From positions 22,217,365 to 22,281,364 of the forward strand of contig NC_091195.1 of assembly GCF_040958095.1 (NCBI RefSeq): 64,000 nt of DNA, written 5' to 3'. The DNA is from Procambarus clarkii. Lineage: Eukaryota > Arthropoda > Malacostraca > Decapoda > Cambaridae. The position numbers and the translations under genes were made by a program. Shown one piece after another: positions 10,196 through 20,980 of this stretch. Within the stretch, counting starts at the first letter, position 1; the number at the start of each line of letters is the position of its first letter. A model generated the notes under the pieces. It was given only the letters and a program-made list of their open reading frames with translations. It did no database searches and had not been told where the DNA came from.

Positions 10196-10414
10196 CCGAG
10201 AACAGCTTTACAGCAGGAAGCAGAGCATTGTATTGCCACCAGTCTGGCCTATTGTCAGGTGTGACCACACAATCATAACTGGGCCCCGATGTTCCTGCTT
10301 AGACAGTCTTCCTTGTGTGTACCTCCTACAGTATCCGGCGACACTCTAACATTTAGGGACGGATTATGAATGTATCTCCCATTTTATTTAACATGTATAT
10401 GTACATGTGTTAAT

Positions 10415-10830
10415 GTTAGGGTGTTAATGTTCCACTTGGGGAGTGTTAGGGGGTGAGGTGGTGGGTGTTAATGTTCCACTTGGGGAGTGTTAGGGGGTGA
10501 GGTGGTGGATGTTAATGTTCCACTTGGGGAGTGTTAGGGGGTGAGGTGGTGGATGTTAATGTTCCACTTGGGAGTGTTAGGGGGGTGAGGTGGTGGATGT
10601 TAATGTTCCTCTTGGGGAGTGTTAGGGGGTGAGGTGGTGGATGTTAATGTTCCACTTGGGGGGTGTTAGGGGGTGAGGTGGTGGATGTTAATGTTCCTCT
10701 TGGGGAGTGTTAGGGGGTGAGGTGGTGGATGTTAATGTTCCTCTTGGGGAGTGTTAGGGGGTGAGGTGGTGGGTGTTAATGTTCCACTTGGGGAGTGTTA
10801 GGGGGTGAGGTGGTGGATGTTAATGTATAA
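10415..10830 (+). repeat. 44-bp minisatellite, about nine units
   Basis: Tandem copies of a 44-bp unit containing GTTCCACTTGGGGAGTGTTA and GGGGGTGAGGTGGTGGATGT. The same unit forms the 1.5-kb array at 18870-20362. Both arrays run into the same AT-rich sequence (GTATAAATTTCATAATGAGA). Bases 10196-10414 before it hold nothing I recognise. Confidence 0.95.
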
Positions 10831-10949
10831 ATTTCATAATGAGAGGTTTGTGACAATTTTCATTTATACAGTATATAACTATAATGACTACTTGTTACGC
10901 CATTATTATGAATATCGCTTACGTAAATAAAACATTAATTTTGCTAAAT

Positions 10950-11991
10950 ATAAACAAAGTTATTTAAAAGTGTCCTCCCGTTATATATTTACTTTTTATT
11001 TAAAGAAAACCATATTAGCAACCGTTTTCTTTATTTTAATTGTTGACAAACTATTTTATAAGAGTTGACTATGTTACATTTGTTATCACTATTATATCTA
11101 AAACTTATAAACATTACATTGTTAATTCTGAAACTGTTTAAATAAGACAATTAAAGAAGATGCCATTTTTTCTGATAAAAATTGATTTGTGTTATAATTA
11201 TAAACTGTTTAGATATAACGTCTAATTACTATTATATATATAAATTAAATATTATACGTAAAATTACTATACTTCAAAGAAATATAATTAATATAATATC
11301 TTGAACGTAATTTTAATTTCCTTTCAAATTTGTAAATATCTTAACTATTCTGACTAGACTTTTAAAGTATTTGCATAACAAACTATTAGGTTAAACATTT
11401 AAAAGTAAAATTTTATGTTGATAAAATTTAGATTTTAGAAAATAACTCAATATTTTTTATGTTTCTTTATTTTTGTAGTTAATCTACTAAGTTTAGTAAG
11501 ATTAACTAATAGTTCTGTCCCTACATAACAGTTGGGACAAATAAGACAGCGGAACCCCTCACGACGGTTTGTTTTGAGAATGTTGTGATGGTTACTCCAG
11601 AAGAAGGTGTGTTGCACACAAGGATCATAGTTTTTAAGTTTCCAACTTACTTGGATCGTGACTGTCTTCTTCTCAACAATGATAATGTTGTATGGGCAAA
11701 GAGGAACAGTGTTCGTGGTGACTAAGTCAGGTTGTTTCGTTGGTAAAGGGTGAGGCGCCGGAAAGAATTTTTGTGCAAGGACTAGGCTACAGGAAAGTTG
11801 CAAAATACATATAAGAGCCCATACTATGCATGAAGTGTTTACGTTGGGGACATATGGCATGGAAATGCCAGTTTGACCCCAGGTGTCGGTATTGTGGTAA
11901 GAAACACGACCCGCGAGAGTGTAGAGTCAAGATGGAAAAAAGTGAAAAAATCGTCCCATTTTGTTGCAACTGTCGAGGCAGCCACAATGCA
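10950..11991 (+). repeat. Right arm of ~1-kb inverted repeat
   Basis: Inverted counterpart of 7760-8785. The inner end is near GTTATTTAAAAGTGTCCTCC and the outer end is at AGCCACAATGC. The arms are separated by about 2.2 kb holding LINE family 2 and the 44-bp minisatellite. Confidence 0.75.
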
Positions 11992-12030
11992 GTTGAATAT
12001 GAGGATAATAATAAACAGGGGTCCGTCTAA
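11500..12030 (+). pseudogene. LINE ORF1 (Gag-like) with three zinc knuckles, right inverted copy
   Basis: On the plus strand, one frame gives VMVTPEEGVLHTRIIVFKF and FPTYLDRDCLLLNNDNVVWA upstream. After frame changes, 11830 onward gives the same C-x2-C-x4-H-x4-C, C-x2-C-x3-H-x4-C and CCNCRGSHNA knuckles as at 7618-7920. It is truncated after CRGSHNA at about 11991. Upstream frame breaks (stops near 11726 and 11742) mark it as a pseudogene. The open frame on the opposite strand (11447-11860) is a shadow. Confidence 0.75.
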
Positions 12031-12106
12031 TTACCACAAGCCACCCAAGCCACCCAAAGCTTCAGAAAGCTCCCTGGCAATACGTTAGCAATGAATGCAT
12101 ATGATA

Positions 12107-12172
12107 TGTTAGGTTAGGCTGACCTAACCTAAACTAACCTAACTTAACCAAACCAACCCTAACCTAACCTAA
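12107..12172 (-). repeat. Interstitial telomere-like (CCTAA)n patch
   Basis: Degenerate repeats of TTAGG/CCTAA, the ancestral arthropod telomere unit: TTAGGTTAGG followed by GACCTAACCTAAACTAACCT and AACCCTAACCTAACCTAACG. Only about 60 bp, so probably a retroposition or repair scar and not a chromosome end. Bases 12173-12544 are of mixed composition with no recognised element. Confidence 0.6.
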
Positions 12173-12544
12173 CGGACGCTTGGATCGTCGACTTTATTTG
12201 GCCTCACCAGCTCTTTATTTTCGTCTAATTTCTTAATAAAAATATAATTTTTCAGATTAAAATTTAGTTTTCTCGTGTTGTACATTCAGCACCAACATTA
12301 TAATGAGTAAATATATCACATGTATTCACCACCAACACAAGCCCCCTGAAGCCCCGCGAAGCCCGCGCAGCCCGCGGAACCAAACGGACCGATAAACAGG
12401 GAACACGCCGGGCACTGGGGATATTCCTAACTAAAACAGGGCGCCGCACACGCGGGCGTGGAGGGAACACGGGCAGGACTGTACCTTAGGATAATGGAGA
12501 TGGGCCGGCTGCTCTGGAACGCCTATGGCTAACACTGAAAACTT

Positions 12545-13692
12545 CACTCAATCTGTAGCCCCGTGTGGGCCGCCCTTGCAGGCGACAGGGGGTGGTTTTG
12601 AAGGCTAAGTCGAAGGCGCATAGTCGACAGAGGTACTGGCGTCGTAGTCCACGTGTAACGGATGGCGGCGGAGCGTTTAGTAGTGTATCTGGCGAGGCTT
12701 GTGAGTTTTGTGAGTATCTGCCAGCGAGTTTTCATATGTCCAAGCTGCCTGGACCTCTGTGCACGCTCTGGACACTCGTGAGGTTTAACACCTGGATGCA
12801 GTAACATATGGACTTCATACATCGAGGACGCCTGAATCTTTTCCCACATTCTCGACACTCATGAGGACGATCCTCCAATGAATAAATCTCCCGCCACACT
12901 CTAAACGGCGTTCAACTGAATGCCTTAACATATGTCTCATCAAAGGGACAGGACGACCGAATCTCTCACCACACTCTGGACACTCGTGAGGAATTGTCAT
13001 CTGAATGCACAAAATTGTGTCTTCATATGACGAAGCCTCCGTGAGGCTTCGTGGTGTAGTCTCCGTGGTGTAGTGGTAAGACACTCGCCTGGCGTTCCGC
13101 GAGCGCTATGTCATGGGTTCGTATCCTGGCCGGGGAGGATTTACTGGGCGCAATTCCTTAACTGTAGCCTCTGTTTAACGCAACAGTAAAATGTGTACTT
13201 GGATGAAAAAACGATTCTTCGCGGCAGGGGATCGTATTCCAGGGACCTGCCCGAAACGCTACGCGTACTAGTGGCTCTACAAGAATGTAACAACTCTTGT
13301 ATATATCTCAAAAAACAAAAAAAACAAAAGCAGACTGAACCTCTTCCCACACTGTGGGACACTCGTGAGGTTTGGCATCTACACTTGTGGGGTTTGTCAG
13401 CCGAATGTAATAAAACATGAGTGGTCATACTTCGAAAATGCCTGAACCTCTTCCCACACTCTAGGCACTTATAAGGATTCTCCCCCGAATGCACTAACAT
13501 GTGAGTCTTTATATTTCCACGCTGACTGAATCTCCTCCCACACTCAGGACACTCGTGAGGTTTGTCACCCGAATGCACCATGTGAGTCTTCATACCTCCA
13601 AGCTGACTGAAGCTCTTCCCACACTCTGGAGACTTATGAGGTTTCATCTTCTTCGCGACAAGTGCAGAATATGTGAAGAATTTCGTGAGCAC
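12545..13692 (-). pseudogene. C2H2 zinc-finger gene fragment, split by a SINE
   Basis: On the minus strand, 13650-13360 encodes tandem C2H2 fingers with TGEKP-like linkers: CGKSFSQLGGMKTHMVHSGD, HECPECGRRFSQRGNIKTHM and YKCLECGKRFRHFRSMTTHV. A SINE (13059-13330) interrupts the array. Beyond it, fingers continue with decay (HECPECGERFGRPVPLMRHM, then lost cysteines and frame changes) down to about 12545. The first finger has Ser in place of its first Cys. Poly-finger proteins usually bind DNA in the nucleus. No start codon context, introns or effector domain can be identified. Broken frames make it a pseudogene or decayed exon. Confidence 0.75.
13059..13330 (+). mobile_element. Full-length tRNA-Gly-like SINE (SINE-G), poly(A)-rich tail
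   Basis: The head at 13059-13138 folds like a tRNA. It has GTGGTGTAGTGGTAAGACAC (D-arm/A box), an anticodon-stem CTCGC...GCGAG and a B box in ATGGGTTCGTATCCTGG. It most resembles tRNA-Gly (CTCGCC in the anticodon arm). The body follows, then the LINE-like 3' block CCCGAAACGCTACGCGTACT and an A-rich tail. The insertion split the zinc-finger sequence. AAGC on both sides may be the target-site duplication. Confidence 0.8.
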
Positions 13693-13749
13693 TTGGCGCT
13701 CAATGGTGATGCTCCATTATGATAGGCGCAGTGTGTGTGAAGGTTATAC

Positions 13750-14267
13750 CTTAATGCTGATGTGTGGAAAACACAACACCAGCGTTTTGTAGTGTAACTG
13801 GTGAGGCGGAGGCGAGCAAGAGGGCGCTGAACGAATCGAATCGAATTAAATATAGGACAAGATACCCTTCGGGTGAGCTTTGAAGTGGGTATAGGTGAAG
13901 AATAGCTTGGGTGAGAGGAAGCGTCGGTAGTTGTAGAGATAGAGCCAGGGCTAGACCCAGCTGCTCGGCTGAATATGAGGCTACTTGAACACCTGGTCGG
14001 CTTAGGCTTGGCTGGCAGGGTCCCGAGGGAGGGGCAGCGGTGTGAGGTCTTCTTTCCTCATGATGTGTGGAGTCTTCTTTCTTCTTAGGAGTTGAAGTCT
14101 TCTTTCTTCTTTGAAGCTGAAGTCTTCTTTCTTCTTTGAAGCTGGAGTCTTCCGTCTTCTGTCCTGCACGTTGGTCTGCTCCGAAGCTTGCAGGGGGTTC
14201 CACCACCTCAAAACGAGCAAAATTAGGTCCCTATACCCCTAAAGAGGGGGGGGCGGGGTGAAGGCGG
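13750..14267 (-). other. Downstream part of LINE ORF1 element, low-complexity GAAGAAAGAAGACTTC repeats
   Basis: On the minus strand, just after the ORF1 frame, 14050-14160 has four near-copies of a GAAGAAAGAAGACTTC-type unit. Several overlapping open frames are Lys/Glu/Arg-rich. No zinc knuckle, endonuclease or reverse transcriptase is seen, so the element seems cut off before ORF2. Some coding in this stretch is possible but unsupported. Confidence 0.35.
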
Positions 14268-15971
14268 CTACCTTCGGGCGAGTCTGGTGCTGAAGCTAGG
14301 CTTGTTATTCTTCCTTGTTCTCTTGCGTGGAGTTTGGTCTGTTGGCGTGCTTGGTGAAGGTGTGGGTCTTGTCACTACTTTATATTCGTTCAGTTCTTCT
14401 CTTGATGCTCGCCATACGCTGTTGTACATCAGGGTTTTCATGTCAGTTACTACCCTGGTAACAGTTTCCTCGCCGTTTCTGTGTTTCTTCGTTATTGTTC
14501 CTGCTTCCACGTCCAGGATTGACAATGGTTCTTCTGTGTCCTTGGGGTCGTGAATCAGGAATCTGCGTGGGGATCGCAGACCTTCTAGGCTTACTGGGGA
14601 GACCGATTCATTGTCGAATTCTGACAATTCGCAGCCGTCGCCGTCCTCGTGTTCATATACTGGGTCCCGCAGTGGTACGTGGAATTCTTGCATTCTCGGG
14701 TCGGTGTTTTCTTCGACAAAACTCATGACAGTAGTGTATGGGTTGAACATTTTCGGGGCTGCTATGATGGTAGTCACTTTGGGTTACGGTGCGATGACAG
14801 TTGATGGTTCAGCAGATGTTGAGATCGGTTGAGAAGCCGTCGGGGTGCTGTCGTTTGCCGTAGTCGGGTTTGCAGGAGTGGCTGGTGTAGGGTTGGCCTC
14901 TGTTGTAGTAGAGCAGGAGTTGAACATGGCCTCTGGTATCACAAACGGGGGTAGGTTGTTCTCCTTGTATAGTTCCTTGAGTAATTCATATCGTAGTCTG
15001 AGATCTCCACCTGAGAGCGCCGTTGCGAAGTGTATCAGGGCTGCAACAGTGCTATCAGGGGTGGCTGCAGGCGGCGTAAGTGAGGACGGCTGGCTGGCTG
15101 GGTTGAGAGGTGTTGTCTGTGACCTTGAGTGGCTGGCGCGGGAGCTGCTGGTCCAGTAGTTGACTTGTGCGCCGCTCGCGGCGCCACTTGTCGGGAGTGC
15201 TGGGAAGGCTTCTGCTTGAATGTTGAAAGATTTCACTCTTGGAGTAGGATTTCGAGGTCTGGCGTCGATCATTTTCGCTATTTCTTCCTGCCTGGTGGGG
15301 CAGTCTTGAGAGACGGCTGTGTGTTCTCCGTTGCAAAGTAGACAGCGCTTGATGGTGGCTGTGCAGGTCCTGTGGTGGTGTTCTCCAGTACAAATGCTGC
15401 ATTTCTGCAGCCTGTTTGGGCACTTCTGGGCGTAGTGGGTGTATTGATAACACCGAAAACATTGACGAAGGCGGAAGTAACGCTGCCTGGTGATCTGGTG
15501 GGGTGTGCAGGCCACTCCACAGCATCTGAGTCCGTTGTCGGCCACGAGAGTAGCCTCTGCTGGAGTCTTGAGGGTGACCTTGAGGGTTGGCCTCCCGCTT
15601 TCACCCTGCTGGATGAGGTGGGCCGAGATGGCTGTGAGAGACCGGTTCAGAGCGTTTATGCTCTTCACGATCTCAGTGATGGGCTGTTCGGCGATGATGG
15701 CACTCACTCTGTGGATGAATATTGTTCTTACAGCCTGGAACTGGAGGGGAGGCAGGAGTGTTAGCCCCTTTGCCTCGAGTGCAGTGGTCGATGTTGTGGT
15801 GAAAAGAGCTTCTAGTGCAGCTGCAATACTGAAGAGAATTTGGGGTCCCTTAACGTCCATAACGACGTCTATGGGTGCTACCCCAGAGGTCGAGGTCAAT
15901 AGGTCCATGATCTCGGCCTTGTTAAAAGTGGTGTCGGTTCCTCGGAACCGCACCTTCACTCTGAAAAGCAT
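14268..15971 (-). pseudogene. LINE ORF1 (Gag-like RNA-binding protein), one internal stop
   Basis: The frame starts at ATG 15971 (MLFRVKVRFRGTD). It runs 395 codons to TAA at 14784-14786 and then continues in the same frame to a stop at 14268. The intact product would be about 567 residues. Around residues 170-220 it has three zinc knuckles: CFRCYQYTHYAQKC, CSICTGEHHHRTC and CLLCNGEHTAVSQDC, the spacing trio of I/Jockey-type LINE ORF1. A Ser/Thr/Pro-rich linker follows. The part after the stop is acidic and ends KRTRKNNKPSFSTRLARR. Known role of the family: nucleic-acid binding and particle formation. The TAA may be a disabling mutation or a readthrough site. ORF2 is missing. Confidence 0.8.
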
Positions 15972-16190
15972 GATGCCTATGCAGGCACCACGCTAGAAAT
16001 CAGGAGGGAAGCGCTCACGTTGCTGCTCAATATTTACCCACCCGGCAGTGCTAGGTGCAAGCTTCCTCTCCTGCTTGATGATAATGATGGCGCTGTGTCC
16101 GCAGCTTGCATTTAAGTACCCCACTCGGTGCGCGCGCGCGCTACATAGTCGGTTAGTTTCCGACTCATGGTAATGCATTTTCTTCTTCGC
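15972..16190 (-). promoter_or_regulatory. Probable 5' UTR/promoter of the ORF1 LINE
   Basis: On the minus strand this GC-rich stretch precedes the ORF1 ATG. It contains a GCGCGCGCGC run (16132-16141) and a TGAGTCGGAAAC segment. Jockey/I-type LINEs carry internal promoters in such leaders, but no specific promoter motif can be proven here. Bases 16191-16428 show no recognised feature. Confidence 0.3.
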
Positions 16191-16428
16191 AGAATTTCAC
16201 CACTTTTCTGAGAAAATCAGTGATTATTTACAATTATCGATTCGAGTAACTTTCCCACAATAGACGTTAGGCTAAATGGCCAATAGTTTGACGCAAGTGA
16301 TCTATCTCCTTTCTTAAAAACTTGTATCACATTAGCAACGTTCCATAACTCTGGCACTCTGCCTGACTCTATTGATTTATACATTTATGGAACTGATTTA
16401 TAAATATTGATTTATAGATTTATTGATC

Positions 16429-16935
16429 TCACTCCCTTATGAATTGAAAAGCTGTCCAACTTTTGCGTCATTCAAAAACAAAACTAAAAAGTATCTAATT
16501 TCATCTTCATAGTTTTTTACCTTGTTGCTTTAAAATTGCACTGTATCTATTGCTACCCAATCTCTCAATCTTTATGTACCCAATCCAAACATCTTTACCA
16601 TTGTGATCATTGCCGTCTTCTTATATGATATCAATTTGCTGATGCCTATTAATCTTGTTTAAATTACCAATCAAGCTGTCAATGTAATCAATCAGAGCTT
16701 TTATATACCAATGTGCTTTAATATACTTACTAATCTCTCTCATCTTATTTTTTTCTTGCAATGTATCTGATATCATTTTATTAATTCTCCTAGAATTTAC
16801 ATACTTAAAATTATCTGTTAGATTAAGGACCTGCCCGAAACGCTGCGCGTACTAGTGGCTTTACAAGATTGTAAATACTATGCTATGTATTCTCACAAAC
16901 CCAATGTACCTTCTTGTATATAAATAAATAATAAT
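16429..16935 (+). mobile_element. LINE family 2, 3' end
   Basis: Codons 16429-16512 give SLPYELKSCPTFASFKNKTK to a TAG stop. The full 3' UTR follows, with GCCCGAAACGCTGCGCGTAC and ACCTTCTTGTATATAAATAA. This uninterrupted copy shows the empty site of the LINE family 1 insertion seen at 598/1149. Bases 16936-17094 are unremarkable. Confidence 0.8.
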
Positions 16936-17094
16936 AATAATAGTATATGTCAGTTGCTTAATTAAGAAACTGTACTTGTGGTCGATCTCGAACCCATTGT
17001 TGATGTGACGACTTATATTGAATTTTATAACTAGCTCATCAAGATTGTAACTTGCTTAGCTAAATGAATTGTGGGGTTCAGTCCCTGAGCCCAT

Positions 17095-17160
17095 TATGTG
17101 CCTCTGTAACTCTTTCCACTACCGCCCATAAGATGGGTATGGGGTGCATAATAAATGAAC
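17095..17160 (+). repeat. LINE 3'-terminal fragment
   Basis: Contains CCACTACCGCCCATAAGATG and GGGTGCATAATAAATGAACT. It matches the 3' tails at 9047-9116 (-) and, more loosely, 33560-33606 and 39990-40036, which follow the RNase H LINE. Confidence 0.55.
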
Positions 17161-17389
17161 TAAACTAACTCATGATTATTGGTTTGTGGTCACTACCAAT
17201 GTCCATTTATACAGTATATAATTATAATAATTACGTGTTATGCCAGTATTATGCTTATCGCTTTTGTAAATACATTAATTTTCTTATATAAAGAAAGTTA
17301 TTTATAAGTATTATTTATAAAGTATTATTTATAAGTTATTTATCTCTTGTGTATTATACATATATAAAACGCTGAACTGTAATGCCAAT

Positions 17390-17936
17390 CCTGACCTGAA
17401 AAGCTTCATAGAAGGTTGTAACAGAACCCATGAGCACCACACCAGAAATAAATACAGTTTTGATATTCCAAGAGTACGACTTAATCAAACTAGAAATGCT
17501 CTGCATATCAAGGGACCCAGAATGTGGAATGACCTTCCCAACCATGTTAAAGACTGTACCTCTCTCTCCCAACCAGTTTAAGACAAAAACTAAACACTAC
17601 CTAATAAATTCCCTGTAACCTACCTCACTCCTCTATTGTCAACCCATATCTGTTATTTTTTTTTTTTAATCAACACTGTTTGTCAACCTATTGTATTTGT
17701 GCTGCTTTTTCAGTCATGTTCCCCCTTTTTTATCTTTATTTGTATTTGTTCTCAACACATTTTATTCTTTATGCTCAATTAGTATTAAGTTCTAGATATT
17801 AATGTTTTTCCTGCCCGAAACGCATTGCGTAATAGTGGCTTTAGGCATTGTATGTACTAGCTCTATCTATATATCGATCCATTAATGTAACATTACTTGT
17901 ATGTATGTACCTTACCTGAATAAACATATTTATTTA
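17390..17936 (+). mobile_element. LINE family 1, 3' end
   Basis: The ORF2 C-terminus begins at the same place as in the 601 copy (CTGACCTGAAAAGCTTCATA). It runs NRTHEHHTRN to CTSLSQ, where a CTCT expansion at 17563-17571 shifts the frame before the expected NQFK...LINSL end at about 17618. The 3' UTR ends ACCTGAATAAACATATTTAT. A dead 5'-truncated copy. Bases 17937-18564 are AT-rich and resemble the AT-rich unit near 20520 only in part. Confidence 0.8.
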
Positions 17937-18564
17937 TACGTGTCCTGCCGTTTAATAATTTAACTTAATTTAAAGAAAACCAAATTTTCTTTCGTTTTCT
18001 TTAAATAAGTGGTTGGAGACACTATTTTATATGAGAAAACTATGTCAAATTTTCCTCAGTGAATTATATATAAAATTTATAGACGAGATATTGGTAATTC
18101 AGTAACTGTCTAAATAAAGCAATCAAAGATGACGCTAATTTTGAGATAAATGTTTCTGGTATATATTGATCAATGTTTAAATTATAAAGTGTTCGGTCCG
18201 CAGGAGAAACAACAATTATATAAACATGAAATTTTATTGTTGCCTTAGCCAGGGCATTTAAAATTATATAAGTTTTGTTCTATTATTTAAAATATCTTTA
18301 AAACACTGCTAATAAGTAAAAAAAAACACTTACGTACTTGCTAGTCGATAAAAATATTAGCATAATAAGCATGCCTCCTAAATATTTAGAAATAAAATTT
18401 AATTCCGAAGCAAGATAAAGCACTTTGTATATTAATACTAATAGTTTTTGTTGTTATGGTTTTATTTTTGTAGTTATGCTACTAATTTTATTTTTATGAG
18501 GTAGGAATGTGTCAGTAGTTATTAATAAGTAGGAAATATATTGTTAATAATTGTAGGAATGGGT

Positions 18565-18869
18565 TTAGTGTGCAGGGAAGAGGTTATTGTGACACTGTAT
18601 GGCCCTACGATGCAACGGCAGGAAGACCCCTCTTCCCCCCCCCCCTAAAGGGACTGATATCGCCCCTGGAGGGAAGGCACAGGTGACAAAGTTAGCGTGA
18701 CACGGCGTGCTGCCTGAGGCCAGAGACAAAGGTGCAGGGCCATGGCCCCAAGCGTGAGGCACAGGAACGTCAGGCACCAGAGAGGGGAGGAGGTCGCGGG
18801 ACCCGGAGGCACCGAGCGGGAAGCACGTAGATTCAGGCATAAAAGAGGGGAAGGGAGCGGGGAGGGGAG
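18565..18869. other. GC-rich patch before the minisatellite, no recognised gene
   Basis: Abrupt shift to GC-rich sequence with a C-run at 18633-18645. The open frame on the minus strand (91 codons) shows no recognisable domain and is probably chance. Confidence 0.3.
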
Positions 18870-20362
18870 GGCTGATAATGTTCCACTTGGGGGGTGTTAG
18901 GGGGTGAGGTGGTGGATGTTAATGTTCCACTTGGGGGAGTGTTAGGGGGTGAGGTGGTGGATGTTAATGTTCCACTTGGGGAGTGTTAGGGGGTGAGGTG
19001 GTGGATGTTAATGTTCCACTTGGGGGAGTGTTAGGAGGTGAGGTGGTGGATGTTAATGTTCCACTTGGGGAGTGTTAGGGGGTGAGGTGAAGGATGTTAA
19101 TGTTCCACTTGGAGAGTGTTAGGGGGTGAGGTGGTGGATGTTAATGTTCCACTTGGGGAGTGTTAGGGGGTGAGGTGGTGGATGTTAATGTTCCACTTGG
19201 GGAGTGTTAGGGGGTGAGGTGGTGGATGTTAATGTTCCACTTGGGGAGTGTTAGGGGGTGAGGTGGTGGATGTTAATGTTCCACTTGGGGAGTGTTAGGG
19301 GGTGAGGTGGTGGATGTTAATGTTCCACTTGGGGAGTGTTAGGGGGTGAGGTGGTGGATGTTAATGTTCCACTTGGGGAGTGTTAGGGGGTGAGGTGGTG
19401 GATGTTAATGTTCCACTTGGGGGGTGTTAGGGGGTGAGGTGGTGGATGTTAATGTTCCACTTCGGGGGTGTTAGGGGGTGAGGTGGTGGATGTTAATGTT
19501 CCACTTAGGGGATGTTAGGGGGTGAGGTGGTGGATGTTAATGTTCCACTTGGGGGGTGTTAGGGGGTGAGGTGGTGGATGTTAATGTTCCACTTGGGGGA
19601 GTGTTAGGGGGTGAGGTGGTGGATGTTAATGTTCCACTTGGGGGGGTGTTAGGGGTGAGCTGGTGGATGTTAATGTTCCACTTGGGGAGTGTTAGGGGGT
19701 GAGGTGGTGGATGTTAATGTTCCACTTGGGGAGTGTTAGGGGGTGAGGTGGTGGATGTTAATGTTCCACTTGGGGGAGTGTTAGGGGGTGAGGTGGTGGA
19801 TGTTAATGTTCCAATTGGGGAGTGGTAGGGGGTGAGGTGGTGGATGTTAATGTTCCACTTCGGGGGTGTTAGGGGGTGAGGTGGTGGATGTTAATGTTCC
19901 ACTTAGGGGGTGAGGTGGTGGATGTTAATGTTCCACTTGGAGAGTGTTAAGAGGGTGAGTTTGTGGATGTTAATGTTCCACTTAAGGAGTGTTAGGGGGT
20001 GAGGTGGTGGATGTTAATGTTCCACTTGGGGAGTGTTAGGGGGTGAGGTGGTGGATGTTAATGTTCCACTTGGGGAGTGTTAGGGGGTGAGGTGGTGGAT
20101 GTTAATGTTCGACTTAGGAGGTGAGGTGGTGGATGTTAATGTTCCACTTGGGGAGTGTTAGGGGGTGAGGTGGTGGATGTTAATGTTCCACTTAGGGGGT
20201 GTTAGGGGGTGAGGTGGTGGATGTTAATGTTCCACTTGGGGGCTGTTAGGGGGTGAGGTGGTGGATGTTAATATTCCACTTGGGGGCTGTTAGGGGGTGA
20301 GGTGGTGGATGTTAATATTCCACTTGGGGGCTGTTAGGGGGTGAGGTGGTGGATGTTAATGT
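18870..20362 (+). repeat. 44-bp minisatellite, about 33 units
   Basis: Head-to-tail units with GTTCCACTTGGGGAGTGTTA and GGTGAGGTGGTGGATGTTAA. Variation is mostly in the G-run length and in occasional shortened units (near 19895 and 20110). The last units share a GGGGGCTGTTAGG variant, so they spread locally. It is the same unit as at 10415-10830, with the same AT-rich sequence following. Confidence 0.95.
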
Positions 20363-20980
20363 ATAAATTTCATAATGAGAGGTTTGTGGTTGCTACCAAT
20401 TTCCATTTATACAGTATATAATTATAATGACTACTTGTTACGCCATTATTATGAATATCGCTTATGTAAATAATACATTAATTTTGTTAAATATAAACAA
20501 AGTTATTTAAAAGTGTCCTCCCGTTTATATATTTACTTTTTTTAAAGAAAACCATATTAGCAACCGTTTTCTTTAATTTAGTTGTTGATAAACTATTTTA
20601 TAAGAGTTGACTATGTTAAATTTGTTATCTCTTTATTATATCTAAAACTTATAAACATTACATTGTTAATTCTGAAACTGTTTAAATAAGACAATTAAAG
20701 AAGATGCCATTTTTTCTGATAAATCTTTCTGGTATAAATTGATCTGTGTTTTAATTATGATCTGTTTATATATGATGTCTAATTACTATTATATATATAA
20801 ATTAAATGTTATAAGTAAATTTACTATACTTCAAAACAATATAATTAATATAATATCTTGAACGTAATTTTAATTTCCTTTTAAATTTTCCAATATCTTA
20901 ACTATTTTGACTAGACTTTTAAAGTATTTGCATAACAAACTATTAGATTAAACATTTAAACGTAAATTTTTTTTCTGATC
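20363..20980 (+). repeat. AT-rich unit, third copy
   Basis: Matches 10830-11420 in order and orientation (GTATAAATTTCATAATGAGA, AAAGTGTCCTCCCGTT, AGCAACCGTTTTCTTTAA). It stops before the ORF1 zinc-knuckle part. Bases 20981-21462 are AT-rich and contain nothing I recognise. Confidence 0.8.

Noticed and set aside
15055..15996. Plus-strand open frames of 100-168 codons over the ORF1 region
   Set aside because: Shadows of the minus-strand ORF1, whose zinc knuckles are specific and conserved.
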